Positions 31,694 through 38,736 of a DNA stretch of 54,853 bases are shown piece by piece; position 1 is the first letter of the stretch; each line of letters begins with the position of its first letter. Origin of the DNA: a virus; the IMG/VR virus record IMGVR_UViG_3300044684_000175, positions 1-54,853 of that record. One strand, written 5' to 3'. The position numbers and the translations under genes were made by a program. Below the pieces are notes generated by a model. It did no database searches and was not told the origin of the DNA. It worked only from the letters and a program-made list of their open reading frames with translations.

Positions 31694-33561
31694 TGACCAT
31701 CAAGCGTCTTTTCGGCCAACTGACGAAGGTCGACGAAGCCACGCGCCGTGTCTACGGCACGCTGGCACAAGAAGTGGTCGACCGCTCCGGCGAGATCATG
31801 GATTACGAAACGACGAAGGTCGAAATCCAGAAGTGGTCCGACAGCATGTCGAAGGCGTCGGGCGGTAAAAACCTCGGCAATATCCGCGCCATGCACACGA
31901 CCAATGTCGCGGCGGGCAAGCTGGTCTCGATCGACTTTGATGACGCCAACAAGGCCGTCACGGGCTGCGCAGAGATCGTTGATGATGCCGAATGGGAAAA
32001 GGTCCTCAAGGGAGTCTACACCGGGTTTTCCATCGGTGGCAAATACCTGCGCAAATGGGCCGACGGCGTCCACAAGGGCGTCACCCGATATACCGCATCG
32101 GTCACGGAGACGAGCCTGGTCGACTCGCCCTGCATTCCCACAGCAACATTTGACATCGTCAAGGCTGACGGCACCATCATCAAGGCCAGTTTCATGAGCT
32201 ATTCCCCCTCCAACGAAGACGTCCGGGCCCGGGCCATCCAAATGGCCAAGACCGCCGGCAAGCCGGAAAGTAAGGCGTCGGACTATGTGCACAAGGCCAG
32301 GGAAGCCCTGATCGCGGAGCATGCCACTGCCGTCATTGACGCCACCGCCGAGGACCGAGCCGAAGGTGCGGAGAGCGATGTCAATGTGACCGCCGATCCG
32401 GAGGAGGGCGGCGAAGACGGCGCCGGCATCGATCCGGACACCGACGCCGAGCAATCCGAAGAAGACACGGAGAGCGAGGCTCAGCGCAAGGTCGCCGATC
32501 CACTCGCCGCGCTAGATGAGGCCATCGCCAAGGCCGAAAAGGCGAAGGACGATAAGCCCTATGGCGATGTCACCTATGCCGATCCGGGCTATCAGGCCGA
32601 CAAGAAGGAACGCTATCCGCTCGACAGCGTGAAGCACATCCGCGCGGCGTGGAGCTACATCAACAAGGAGAAGGACGGCGACAAGTACAGCGCCGACCAG
32701 CTCGACAAGATCAAGGCCAAGATCATCGCAGCGTGGAAAGACAAGATCGACGCGAAAGGACCGCCCTCCGCAGAGAAAATGGCCATCTGGGGAGACTTCG
32801 CCAAGGTCTCGAAGGCCGTCGAAGCGCTTTCGGCCAAGTCCGTGGCCAAGGGGCTGTATCAGGTGTCGAGCTTCGCCAGCCTTTTGAGCCAGTTCGGCTA
32901 TCTCCAGGCATCATGCGACGCCGAAGCCGAACGTGAAGGCGACGGCTCGACCGTCCCAGGCCAGTTGGCTGACGCCATCGCCGCCATGGGCGACATCCTG
33001 ATCCAGATGGCGCGAGAAGAGGTCGCCGAATTGGTGGCGGACATGAAGGACGATGAGCCGGAAACGGACGGCATCGATCCCGACGTTCTGGAATGCTGCG
33101 CCAAGATGATGTCGGACATCAAGGCCGATACCGATCTGATGGCCAAGTTCGCGCCGGCGGCCGCAGCCTTGGATGCCGAGGCGCACGCCCTGGCACTCGC
33201 CAATGACGGCTTGAGCAAGGCCCTTGTCGAAAGGGCCATCCCGCAGATCGAAGCGCTCACCAAGACCATCGAGGACATGCGCGTCACCCACGCCGAAGCC
33301 CTGGCCAAGCGTGACGAAATGCACGCCGCCGCCATTGATGAACTGGCCAAGCGCGTATCCCTGATCGAAGGCGAGCCGGTCCGGAAAACGGCCGGTTCGG
33401 CGCATGTCAGCATCGAAAAGCAAGCCGACGGCGGATCGAATAGCAATGGTGCCCGCGACGAGAGCGTTCAAGACTTGCTCAGCAAGATGACGCCCGAGGA
33501 AATCGGCCTACTGCAGGTTCGCGCCGCGCTCCGCAATCCGCAACCGCTTACCCAGCGATAA
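31693..33561 (+). CDS. Prohead protease fused to scaffold-like domain
   Basis: 622 residues from ATG 31693. Residues 1-175 look like a phage prohead protease of the S78 type: GNIRAMHTTNVAAGKL supplies the His and YTGFSIGGKYL the Ser. An acidic linker (about 215-290) follows, then a domain with YADPGYQADKKERYPLDSV and SYINKEKDGDKYSA (DUF6582-like, 300-370). The last 200 residues are a helical, coiled-coil tail consistent with an internal scaffold. Protease and scaffold in one chain let the scaffold be removed by autocleavage after assembly. Confidence 0.82.
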   Translation: MTIKRLFGQLTKVDEATRRVYGTLAQEVVDRSGEIMDYETTKVEIQKWSDSMSKASGGKNLGNIRAMHTTNVAAGKLVSIDFDDANKAVTGCAEIVDDAEWEKVLKGVYTGFSIGGKYLRKWADGVHKGVTRYTASVTETSLVDSPCIPTATFDIVKADGTIIKASFMSYSPSNEDVRARAIQMAKTAGKPESKASDYVHKAREALIAEHATAVIDATAEDRAEGAESDVNVTADPEEGGEDGAGIDPDTDAEQSEEDTESEAQRKVADPLAALDEAIAKAEKAKDDKPYGDVTYADPGYQADKKERYPLDSVKHIRAAWSYINKEKDGDKYSADQLDKIKAKIIAAWKDKIDAKGPPSAEKMAIWGDFAKVSKAVEALSAKSVAKGLYQVSSFASLLSQFGYLQASCDAEAEREGDGSTVPGQLADAIAAMGDILIQMAREEVAELVADMKDDEPETDGIDPDVLECCAKMMSDIKADTDLMAKFAPAAAALDAEAHALALANDGLSKALVERAIPQIEALTKTIEDMRVTHAEALAKRDEMHAAAIDELAKRVSLIEGEPVRKTAGSAHVSIEKQADGGSNSNGARDESVQDLLSKMTPEEIGLLQVRAALRNPQPLTQR

Positions 33562-33668
33562 CTCTTCAGCACGAGGCCAGCGCCTCGGCTTAACGCCCTC
33601 AATGCCGCATGGGCACCGGCATCGACCGTCGTGACGACGGCACTCCTCCCTTAGATGGACCCCCACCC
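33562..33668 (+). promoter_or_regulatory. Leader of the major capsid gene
   Basis: 107-nt gap with a CGAGGC-CAGC-GCCTCG stem-loop (33572-33587), a CCGTCG-TGA-CGACGG stem-loop (33626-33640) and the end CCCTTAGATGGACCCCCACC just before the ATG. It aligns along its length with the 105-nt leader of the major tail gene at 37191. Likely an expression element for abundant structural proteins (stability, translation or promoter). Confidence 0.6.
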
Positions 33669-35207
33669 ATGTTTGACACTGTCTCGCGCGAGGCCCTGAA
33701 AAAGGCGCTCGTCCAAAACGACGCCCTGTCGGCCTCCATCATGGCCGATCAGGGCATGAGCCAAGGCGAAATCGCCAAGGCCATCTCCACCGGCACCGGC
33801 CTTGTGGGCTATGACCTGCAAGCCCCGGCCAAGAACCTCTATCCCGTCAATGCGCCGATCATCAAGACGATCCCGCGCGACGGCACCCGCGCCACCGGCA
33901 CCGCCACGAACTGGAAGCAGGTCTCCGGCCTGACCGGCTCGGGCTTCGATGCCACGCCGTGGGTTCCGGAAGGCCAGCGCGCCGCCAACATGTCGTACAC
34001 GACGGCCAACAAGGCCGCGTCCTACGTCACCATCGGCGAAGAAGACTATGTGACCTACGAAGGCATTTCGGCGGCGCAGGGCTTCGAAGACGTCCAAGCC
34101 ACCATGACCATGCGCCTGCTGCAAAAGGCCATGCTCAAGGAAGAAGACGCGGTCCTGCTGGGCAACAACTCGGTCGCGCTCGGCACGCCCACGGCGCCGA
34201 CCCTGGCCGCGTCCGGCTCTGGCTCGTCCCTGACCAACACGCTGTATTCCGTTATCGTGGTCGCGCTCAGCGCCGAGGGATACAAGAACGCCAAGCCGAC
34301 GCCGAACGCCGCCGTCACCGCGCTGCCGAAGTCCAAGACCGTTACCGGTATGGACGGGAACACCTTCGTGCTCAACGGCGGCTCGTCCAACAAATCGGGC
34401 AATACCACCATCACCCCGACCGCTGGTCAGGTTATTTCGGCGACGACCCCGGCCATCGCCGGCGCCGTAGCTTACGCCTGGTATTTCGGTGCGGGCGCGG
34501 GCAACGAGACGCTTCAGTTCATCACCACGATCAATTCGGCGACCTTCTCGTCGGTAATCGCGGGCGGCGAAAACGCTTCGGCCGTTACGGCGGACTGCTC
34601 GACCAACTCGACGGCCTACAACGGCCTGCTGAACACGGCGTTCAATTCCGGCTCGGGTGCCTATGTCTCGACCTTCGCCACCGGCACCGCCGGTGTCGGC
34701 ACCGTCCTGACCTCGTCCGGCCGTGGTTCGGTCAACGAGATCGACACCATGCTGCAGTCCATGTGGGACAACTACCAGGTCACCGCCTCGGTGATCTATG
34801 TCAACTCGCAGGAACTGCGCAACATCACCGCCAAGGTCCTGGCCTCCGGCACTGGCTCGTTGCTCCAATACCGCTCCGAAGCCACCGAACAGGCCGCGGA
34901 ATACGCCCTCGTCGCCGGCGGCACGATCGAGTTCTACTACAACCCGTTCCTGGGCAAGAAGATCCCGATCAAGATCCACCCCCGGCTCGCGCCTGGCACG
35001 ATCCTCGCCTTCGCGGCCGACCTGCCGGTGCAATACCAGACCTCGGAAGTGCCGAATGTCGTGGAAATGCGCGTGCGCCGAGACTGGTATCAGATCGAAT
35101 GGCCGCTGCGCACGCGCCGCCGCGAAGTCGGTGTCTACTGCGAGCAGGTCCTCGCGGTCTATGCCCCGTTCGCCATGGGCGTGCTGAACAATATCGGTAA
35201 CGGCTAA
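33669..35207 (+). CDS. Major capsid protein
   Basis: 512 residues from ATG 33669. HK97-type traits: an N-terminal helical stretch, IPRDGTRATGTATNWKQVSG, PEGQRAANMSYTTANKAASY, and a C-terminal RVRRDWYQIEWPLRTRRRE. About residues 180-320 are Gly/Ser/Thr/Ala-rich beta sequence, including TPTAGQVISATTPAIAGAVA. They look like an inserted Ig-like or decoration domain that would sit on the capsid surface. Very regular codon use suggests high expression. The protease upstream should trim it. Confidence 0.9.
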   Translation: MFDTVSREALKKALVQNDALSASIMADQGMSQGEIAKAISTGTGLVGYDLQAPAKNLYPVNAPIIKTIPRDGTRATGTATNWKQVSGLTGSGFDATPWVPEGQRAANMSYTTANKAASYVTIGEEDYVTYEGISAAQGFEDVQATMTMRLLQKAMLKEEDAVLLGNNSVALGTPTAPTLAASGSGSSLTNTLYSVIVVALSAEGYKNAKPTPNAAVTALPKSKTVTGMDGNTFVLNGGSSNKSGNTTITPTAGQVISATTPAIAGAVAYAWYFGAGAGNETLQFITTINSATFSSVIAGGENASAVTADCSTNSTAYNGLLNTAFNSGSGAYVSTFATGTAGVGTVLTSSGRGSVNEIDTMLQSMWDNYQVTASVIYVNSQELRNITAKVLASGTGSLLQYRSEATEQAAEYALVAGGTIEFYYNPFLGKKIPIKIHPRLAPGTILAFAADLPVQYQTSEVPNVVEMRVRRDWYQIEWPLRTRRREVGVYCEQVLAVYAPFAMGVLNNIGNG

Positions 35208-35218
35208 GCCGGCAAATC

Positions 35219-35242
35219 GGGGCGGCTCTACTGGGTCGCCCC
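35219..35242 (+). terminator. Hairpin after the major capsid gene
   Basis: GGGGCG (35219-35224) with CGCCCC (35237-35242), 12-base loop, followed by ACTTTCCC. The tail is too weak for a full terminator. It may attenuate or protect the 3' end of the capsid mRNA. Confidence 0.4.
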
Positions 35243-35262
35243 ACTTTCCCACGAGGTAGATC

Positions 35263-35472
35263 ATGCCCGAAGATATCAAAGCCCCCGAGGCCAAGGCTCC
35301 AGCCGCTCCCGTAAACTCCACCCCCGAAGACGCCGCCGTGTTTAGCGGACCGGCCAACGCCACCGTCGTCCATGACGGCGAGACCTTCACCTCGGACGGT
35401 AAGGGCGACCTGCTGGCCAAGTTGAAGCATGCTCTTCACCTGGCACCGTTCGGCTTCAGCCATAAGGCCTAG
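35263..35472 (+). CDS. Small capsid-associated protein, 69 aa
   Basis: 69 residues. A Pro/Ala-rich start (EAKAPAAPVNSTPED) is followed by a compact end with VVHDGETFTSDGKGDLLAK. Between major capsid and connector genes, so a minor head or decoration protein is possible. Not recognised. Confidence 0.65.
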   Translation: MPEDIKAPEAKAPAAPVNSTPEDAAVFSGPANATVVHDGETFTSDGKGDLLAKLKHALHLAPFGFSHKA

Positions 35473-35480
35473 TTCACGCC

Positions 35481-36044
35481 ATGTCGGATTTCATCACGGT
35501 TGCACAACTGAACGCGTGGCTCGACCTGCCCGGCGGCGCGACGGACAGCCTCTGTGCGACGCTCATCAGCGCGGCGTCACAGTATATCCGGTCGTACTGC
35601 AACCGTGATTTCAATCTGAACAGCTATTCCGAAATCTATGAAGGCGTGGGGAAGGACAGGCTGTTTCTCGGCAACTTCCCCATCGTTTCCGTGACATCGA
35701 TTACATGGCAGGGCCAGACCGCCTTGACGTCGGCGAACCAGGTCGATCCGACGCAATTCGCCGACGGTTTCTATTTCACCAAGCGCGAAGTCATTCTGAC
35801 CCAGCGAGTGTTTCCGTCCAAAACACCCATCGCCATAACATACACCGCGGGGTATGCCACGATCCCCAACGACATCGTCCAGGCCTGCACCGAAATCGCT
35901 GGAGAGGCGTTCAGGCGCCGCAACAGGATCGGCGAGACCTCGCAGACCCTGAGCGGGCAGCAAGTCGTCTCCTTCATCAAGTCTGCGATGAATGAAACTG
36001 TCGCATCCATGCTGGCGCAGTACCGGAACGTGGTCCCGGCCTGA
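35481..36044 (+). CDS. Head-tail connector protein (gp6-like)
   Basis: 187 residues. DFITVAQLNAWLDLPGG, then CATLISAASQYIRSYCNRDF and VFPSKTPIAITYTAGYATIP are typical of the gp6-like head-completion adaptors that bind the portal. Position after the capsid genes agrees. Shares one base with the next gene. Confidence 0.82.
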   Translation: MSDFITVAQLNAWLDLPGGATDSLCATLISAASQYIRSYCNRDFNLNSYSEIYEGVGKDRLFLGNFPIVSVTSITWQGQTALTSANQVDPTQFADGFYFTKREVILTQRVFPSKTPIAITYTAGYATIPNDIVQACTEIAGEAFRRRNRIGETSQTLSGQQVVSFIKSAMNETVASMLAQYRNVVPA

Positions 36045-36532
36045 TGTTGCGGATGTCCGTCAGGCCGCGCGGCCTCAAGGAGTGGATCGCCCGGCTCGAA
36101 GGCGCGAAAGACAGGGCATCCGCCGCCGCCGCAACTGCTCTCGGGGCCAAGCTCGGCGATCTTGTGCTCTACATCCGGTCGGAAAAGCTTTCCGGCCAAG
36201 TGCTCAATCGCCGCACCGGAGCGCTGTCGGACAGCATAGGGTCCGAGGTCACGTCGACCACATTCCCGGTCCGAGGCGCGGTCTTCAGCCGTGGTGTCAA
36301 GTACGCCGCGATCCATGAATACGGCGGCACGACGGCGCCCCACGTCATCATGGCTAAAAACGCGCAGGCCCTGGCCTTCATGATGGACGGTAAAATGGTC
36401 TTCCGCCGCATGGTCAACCATCCAGGATCCGTGATGCCGGAGCGGAGCTATATGCGCTCGTCGGTGGCGGAAAACCTGAACGAAATCACCTTTGCCGTTC
36501 GCTCGGCCATTATTGGGGCTTTGACACAATGA
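36044..36532 (+). CDS. Head-tail joining / tail completion protein (gp10-like)
   Basis: 162 residues. A basic start, then RTGALSDSIGSEV and a VKYAAIHEYGGTTAPHVI core with MPERSYMRSS. This is the HK97 gp10 / virion morphogenesis pattern. It fits between connector and tail terminator. 4-bp overlap with the next gene. Confidence 0.8.
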   Translation: MLRMSVRPRGLKEWIARLEGAKDRASAAAATALGAKLGDLVLYIRSEKLSGQVLNRRTGALSDSIGSEVTSTTFPVRGAVFSRGVKYAAIHEYGGTTAPHVIMAKNAQALAFMMDGKMVFRRMVNHPGSVMPERSYMRSSVAENLNEITFAVRSAIIGALTQ

Positions 36533-36966
36533 GCCGCGAGACGGTCTACGCCGCACTGTTCGCCGCCGGGCAACGCCTGACGTGGAACAGCGGCCAGACC
36601 TGGGCCTATACCTCTCGCCGGCAAAAGCTGCTGGCCGATCTGCCGGCGCAGCCCGCCCTGATCCAGACCAGCCTCGACGAGGTTGATCGCCGCAAGGTCG
36701 GACAAGACGTGCTGCGCAAGTGGGGCGCGCGCTGGTACATCGCGCTGAACACGGGGAAAGACCCGACAGCGGTACCGGATATGGCCGGCAATCCCATCCT
36801 CGACGCTGTCGAACTGGCCTTTGCGCCCGACAGCCCGCATCAGAACACCTTCACGCTGGGCGGTCTGGTCCACCACTGCTGGATCGACGGCCGCATCACT
36901 AAGGTCCCCGGTGACCTGGGCGACCAGGGCCTGATCGTCGTTCCGATTTCCATGATTATTCCTTGA
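36529..36966 (+). CDS. Tail terminator-like protein
   Basis: 145 residues, mixed alpha/beta with YAALFAAGQRL and RKWGARWYIALNTG, ending in a strand. Length and position immediately before the tail tube genes match the tail terminator that caps the tube and joins head. Sequence alone is not diagnostic. Confidence 0.7.
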   Translation: MSRETVYAALFAAGQRLTWNSGQTWAYTSRRQKLLADLPAQPALIQTSLDEVDRRKVGQDVLRKWGARWYIALNTGKDPTAVPDMAGNPILDAVELAFAPDSPHQNTFTLGGLVHHCWIDGRITKVPGDLGDQGLIVVPISMIIP

Positions 36967-36974
36967 GGTTCCCG

Positions 36975-37190
36975 ATGACCGACGAAATCCAAACGGAGGC
37001 CCACGACGAGGCCCCCGAAGAAGTCCACGTGCCTGAGGCCGAGGCCGAACCCCTGGCTCAACCCGAGCTCGTCGTAGAGCCTGTTTTCGAGCCTCAGCCC
37101 GAGGCCATTCCCGCCGCGCCGGCCGCCGCCGCTGATCCCAGCCGCGAAGGTGAGCGCCACGTCACCGAATGGTGGGAGCACTTCGTCTGA
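36975..37190 (+). CDS. Acidic Pro-rich protein, 71 aa
   Basis: 71 residues from ATG 36975. Nearly all Glu, Pro, Ala and Val (EEVHVPEAEAEPLAQPE), so intrinsically disordered, closing with HVTEWWEHFV. Comparable small disordered proteins sit before tail tube genes in several phages; role unknown. Confidence 0.65.
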   Translation: MTDEIQTEAHDEAPEEVHVPEAEAEPLAQPELVVEPVFEPQPEAIPAAPAAAADPSREGERHVTEWWEHFV

Positions 37191-37295
37191 CCCGAAATTC
37201 CGGCCCCAGCGCGCCGGTAGCCCTTTGAAGAGCCGCCTGGGCAACGGTTTCCCGCAGCGTCGGATGACGCCGCCATCCCTTGATGGAGCCTACCC
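37191..37295 (+). promoter_or_regulatory. Leader of the major tail gene
   Basis: 105-nt gap with a CCGGC-N8-GCCGG stem-loop near its start, the stretch GCCGCCTGGGCAACGG (GCCGCATGGGCACCGG in the capsid leader), then GTCGGATGACGCCGCC and CCCTTGATGGAGCCTACC before the ATG. Similar along its whole length to the capsid leader at 33562. The stems differ in sequence but keep pairing. Confidence 0.6.
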
Positions 37296-38063
37296 ATGTC
37301 CAACCAAACCCTGTTCGGGATTGGCGCCGTGTTCTCGACGCCGACCGGCGTGGCCAATCCGACGCCTGTCCCGATCGTCGCCGTCCAAGACATCACCTTC
37401 GACATGCAGTTCGAGGTGAAGGAACTGTACGGCAACCTCTCGTTCCCCATCGACATCGCACGGGGCAAAGGCAAGGTCGGCCTGACCTGCTCGTCGGCGG
37501 TGTTCGACCCGCTTCTGATCAACGGCTTGCTCCTGGGCATGACCCAGACCGCCGGCGAAACCCGCGCCGCCGTCGCTGAAGGCGGCGTCATTCCCGCGCC
37601 GGCCGGCCCATACACCATCACTGCGGCCAATTCCGCGACCTGGACCGAAGACCTGGGCGTCATGAACCAGGCAACGGGCAAGATCATGACCCGTGTCGCG
37701 TCCGCACCGGCCTCGGGCCAATATTCGGTCGCCGCCGGGGTCTACACCTTTGCCGCCGCTGACACGGGCATCGCGGTCTACCTGAACTATAAGTACACCG
37801 TGGCGGCCGCCGCTGGCGTCGGCACGGTCACAAACATTACCAACCAGGCCATGGGCATCGCCCCGGCCAACCAGCGCCTCGTGTTCTACACCAAGCGCAG
37901 CAACACCGGCAAACAACTGGTTTTGACTTTGAATTCAGTGACCTGCACCGCGTTCAAGTTGGCCATGAAGAACGACGACTTCGGCATGCCGAATTTCACC
38001 ATGTCGGCCTTCGATGACGGTACGGGCAACATCGGCTCGTTCTCCGCCAACGGCACGAACTAA
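37296..38063 (+). CDS. Major tail (tube) protein
   Basis: 255 residues. MSNQTLFGIGAVFSTPTG start, KELYGNLSFPIDIARGKGKV, then a Gly/Thr/Ala-rich beta region and a C-terminal KLAMKNDDFGMPNFTMSAF. This agrees with tube proteins of long-tailed phages in the GTA-like group. Preceded by a leader shared with the major capsid gene. Confidence 0.85.
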   Translation: MSNQTLFGIGAVFSTPTGVANPTPVPIVAVQDITFDMQFEVKELYGNLSFPIDIARGKGKVGLTCSSAVFDPLLINGLLLGMTQTAGETRAAVAEGGVIPAPAGPYTITAANSATWTEDLGVMNQATGKIMTRVASAPASGQYSVAAGVYTFAAADTGIAVYLNYKYTVAAAAGVGTVTNITNQAMGIAPANQRLVFYTKRSNTGKQLVLTLNSVTCTAFKLAMKNDDFGMPNFTMSAFDDGTGNIGSFSANGTN

Positions 38064-38092
38064 ATCTCGCCAGAAGCATAAAGGAAAAGCAA

Positions 38093-38512
38093 ATGGCAAA
38101 GCTCACCCTCGGAAGCGAGACCATCGACATCGCACCCTTCGGCCTCGACAAGCTCGAGCGCGCAGCCGACGATATTGACGCGGTCAATGCCGCCCTGGCC
38201 AATCGGGATGGAACCTGGAAGTCGATGATCTCAAGCTACCGGCCGGTGATGAAGATCGCCGCCATCGGTCAGGCCGACGATGTCTCTTCGCTCTCTGACG
38301 AGGATATCGAAAAGGCGGCCGATGGCCTGATGAAGAAGGCGACGATGCGCGACGCTGCCGCGATTTTCGGCTTCTTCACTGCCATTCTCGAAGACACTGG
38401 CCTAACCTCGCCGGGGGAGACGAAGCCGGGGACGGCGGAAGCGGCCCAACCCTCGGCGGATCAGCAGTCCAGCGAAAGCGAAAGCCGCTCCGACAACAAC
38501 TCCGAGAACTGA
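38093..38512 (+). CDS. Tail assembly chaperone, short form
   Basis: 139 residues, the gpG equivalent. Start MAKLTLGSETIDIAPFGLDK. Helical core to about residue 105, then a polar Ser/Glu-rich tail that ends at 38512. GGAAAAG lies upstream. Binds the tape measure during tail assembly. The -1 frame continues from the G-run at 38413. Confidence 0.82.
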   Translation: MAKLTLGSETIDIAPFGLDKLERAADDIDAVNAALANRDGTWKSMISSYRPVMKIAAIGQADDVSSLSDEDIEKAADGLMKKATMRDAAAIFGFFTAILEDTGLTSPGETKPGTAEAAQPSADQQSSESESRSDNNSEN

Positions 38513-38736
38513 TCGCCGATCTCGTAATCGCCGGCATAGAGGGCGGCTCTCGTAGAAGCATAGCTCGTAACCTGACCATGCACGACGTGAAGGATATCCG
38601 CCGTGCCTGGGATCGCAACGGGCCGCCACTCTACATCACGATGGCGGCCTATGTCGGGTGGAAGCCTGAAGAACAAAAGACCGAAGACCAGCGCTTCGAT
38701 GATTTGATGAGGATGCTCGGCAATGGCGGCGGGTGA
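38093..38736 (+). CDS. Tail assembly chaperone, frameshifted long form (gpGT-like)
   Basis: A -1 slip in GGGGG (38413-38417; zero frame CCG GGG GAG) gives an open frame to TGA at 38734-38736. The extension, QLRELIADLVIAGIEG then IRRAWDRNG and MAAYVGWKPEEQ, is gene-like. The GT extension overlaps the tape measure start, which is the standard arrangement. A Gly codon can re-pair perfectly after the slip, but the next codon cannot, so the site is weaker than lambda GGGAAAG. Confidence 0.75.
38411..38419 (+). other. Candidate -1 frameshift site
   Basis: Zero-frame codons CCG-GGG-GAG. tRNA-Gly on GGG can move back one base onto GGG. The open -1 frame has no stop from here to 38734. No strong downstream stem-loop was identified by eye. 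Confidence 0.6.

Noticed and set aside
33651-35420. Minus-strand open frame of 589 codons
   Set aside because: Lies opposite the major capsid gene; its Arg/Gly/Asp-rich sequence is the mirror of GC-rich codon use, and it has no motif.
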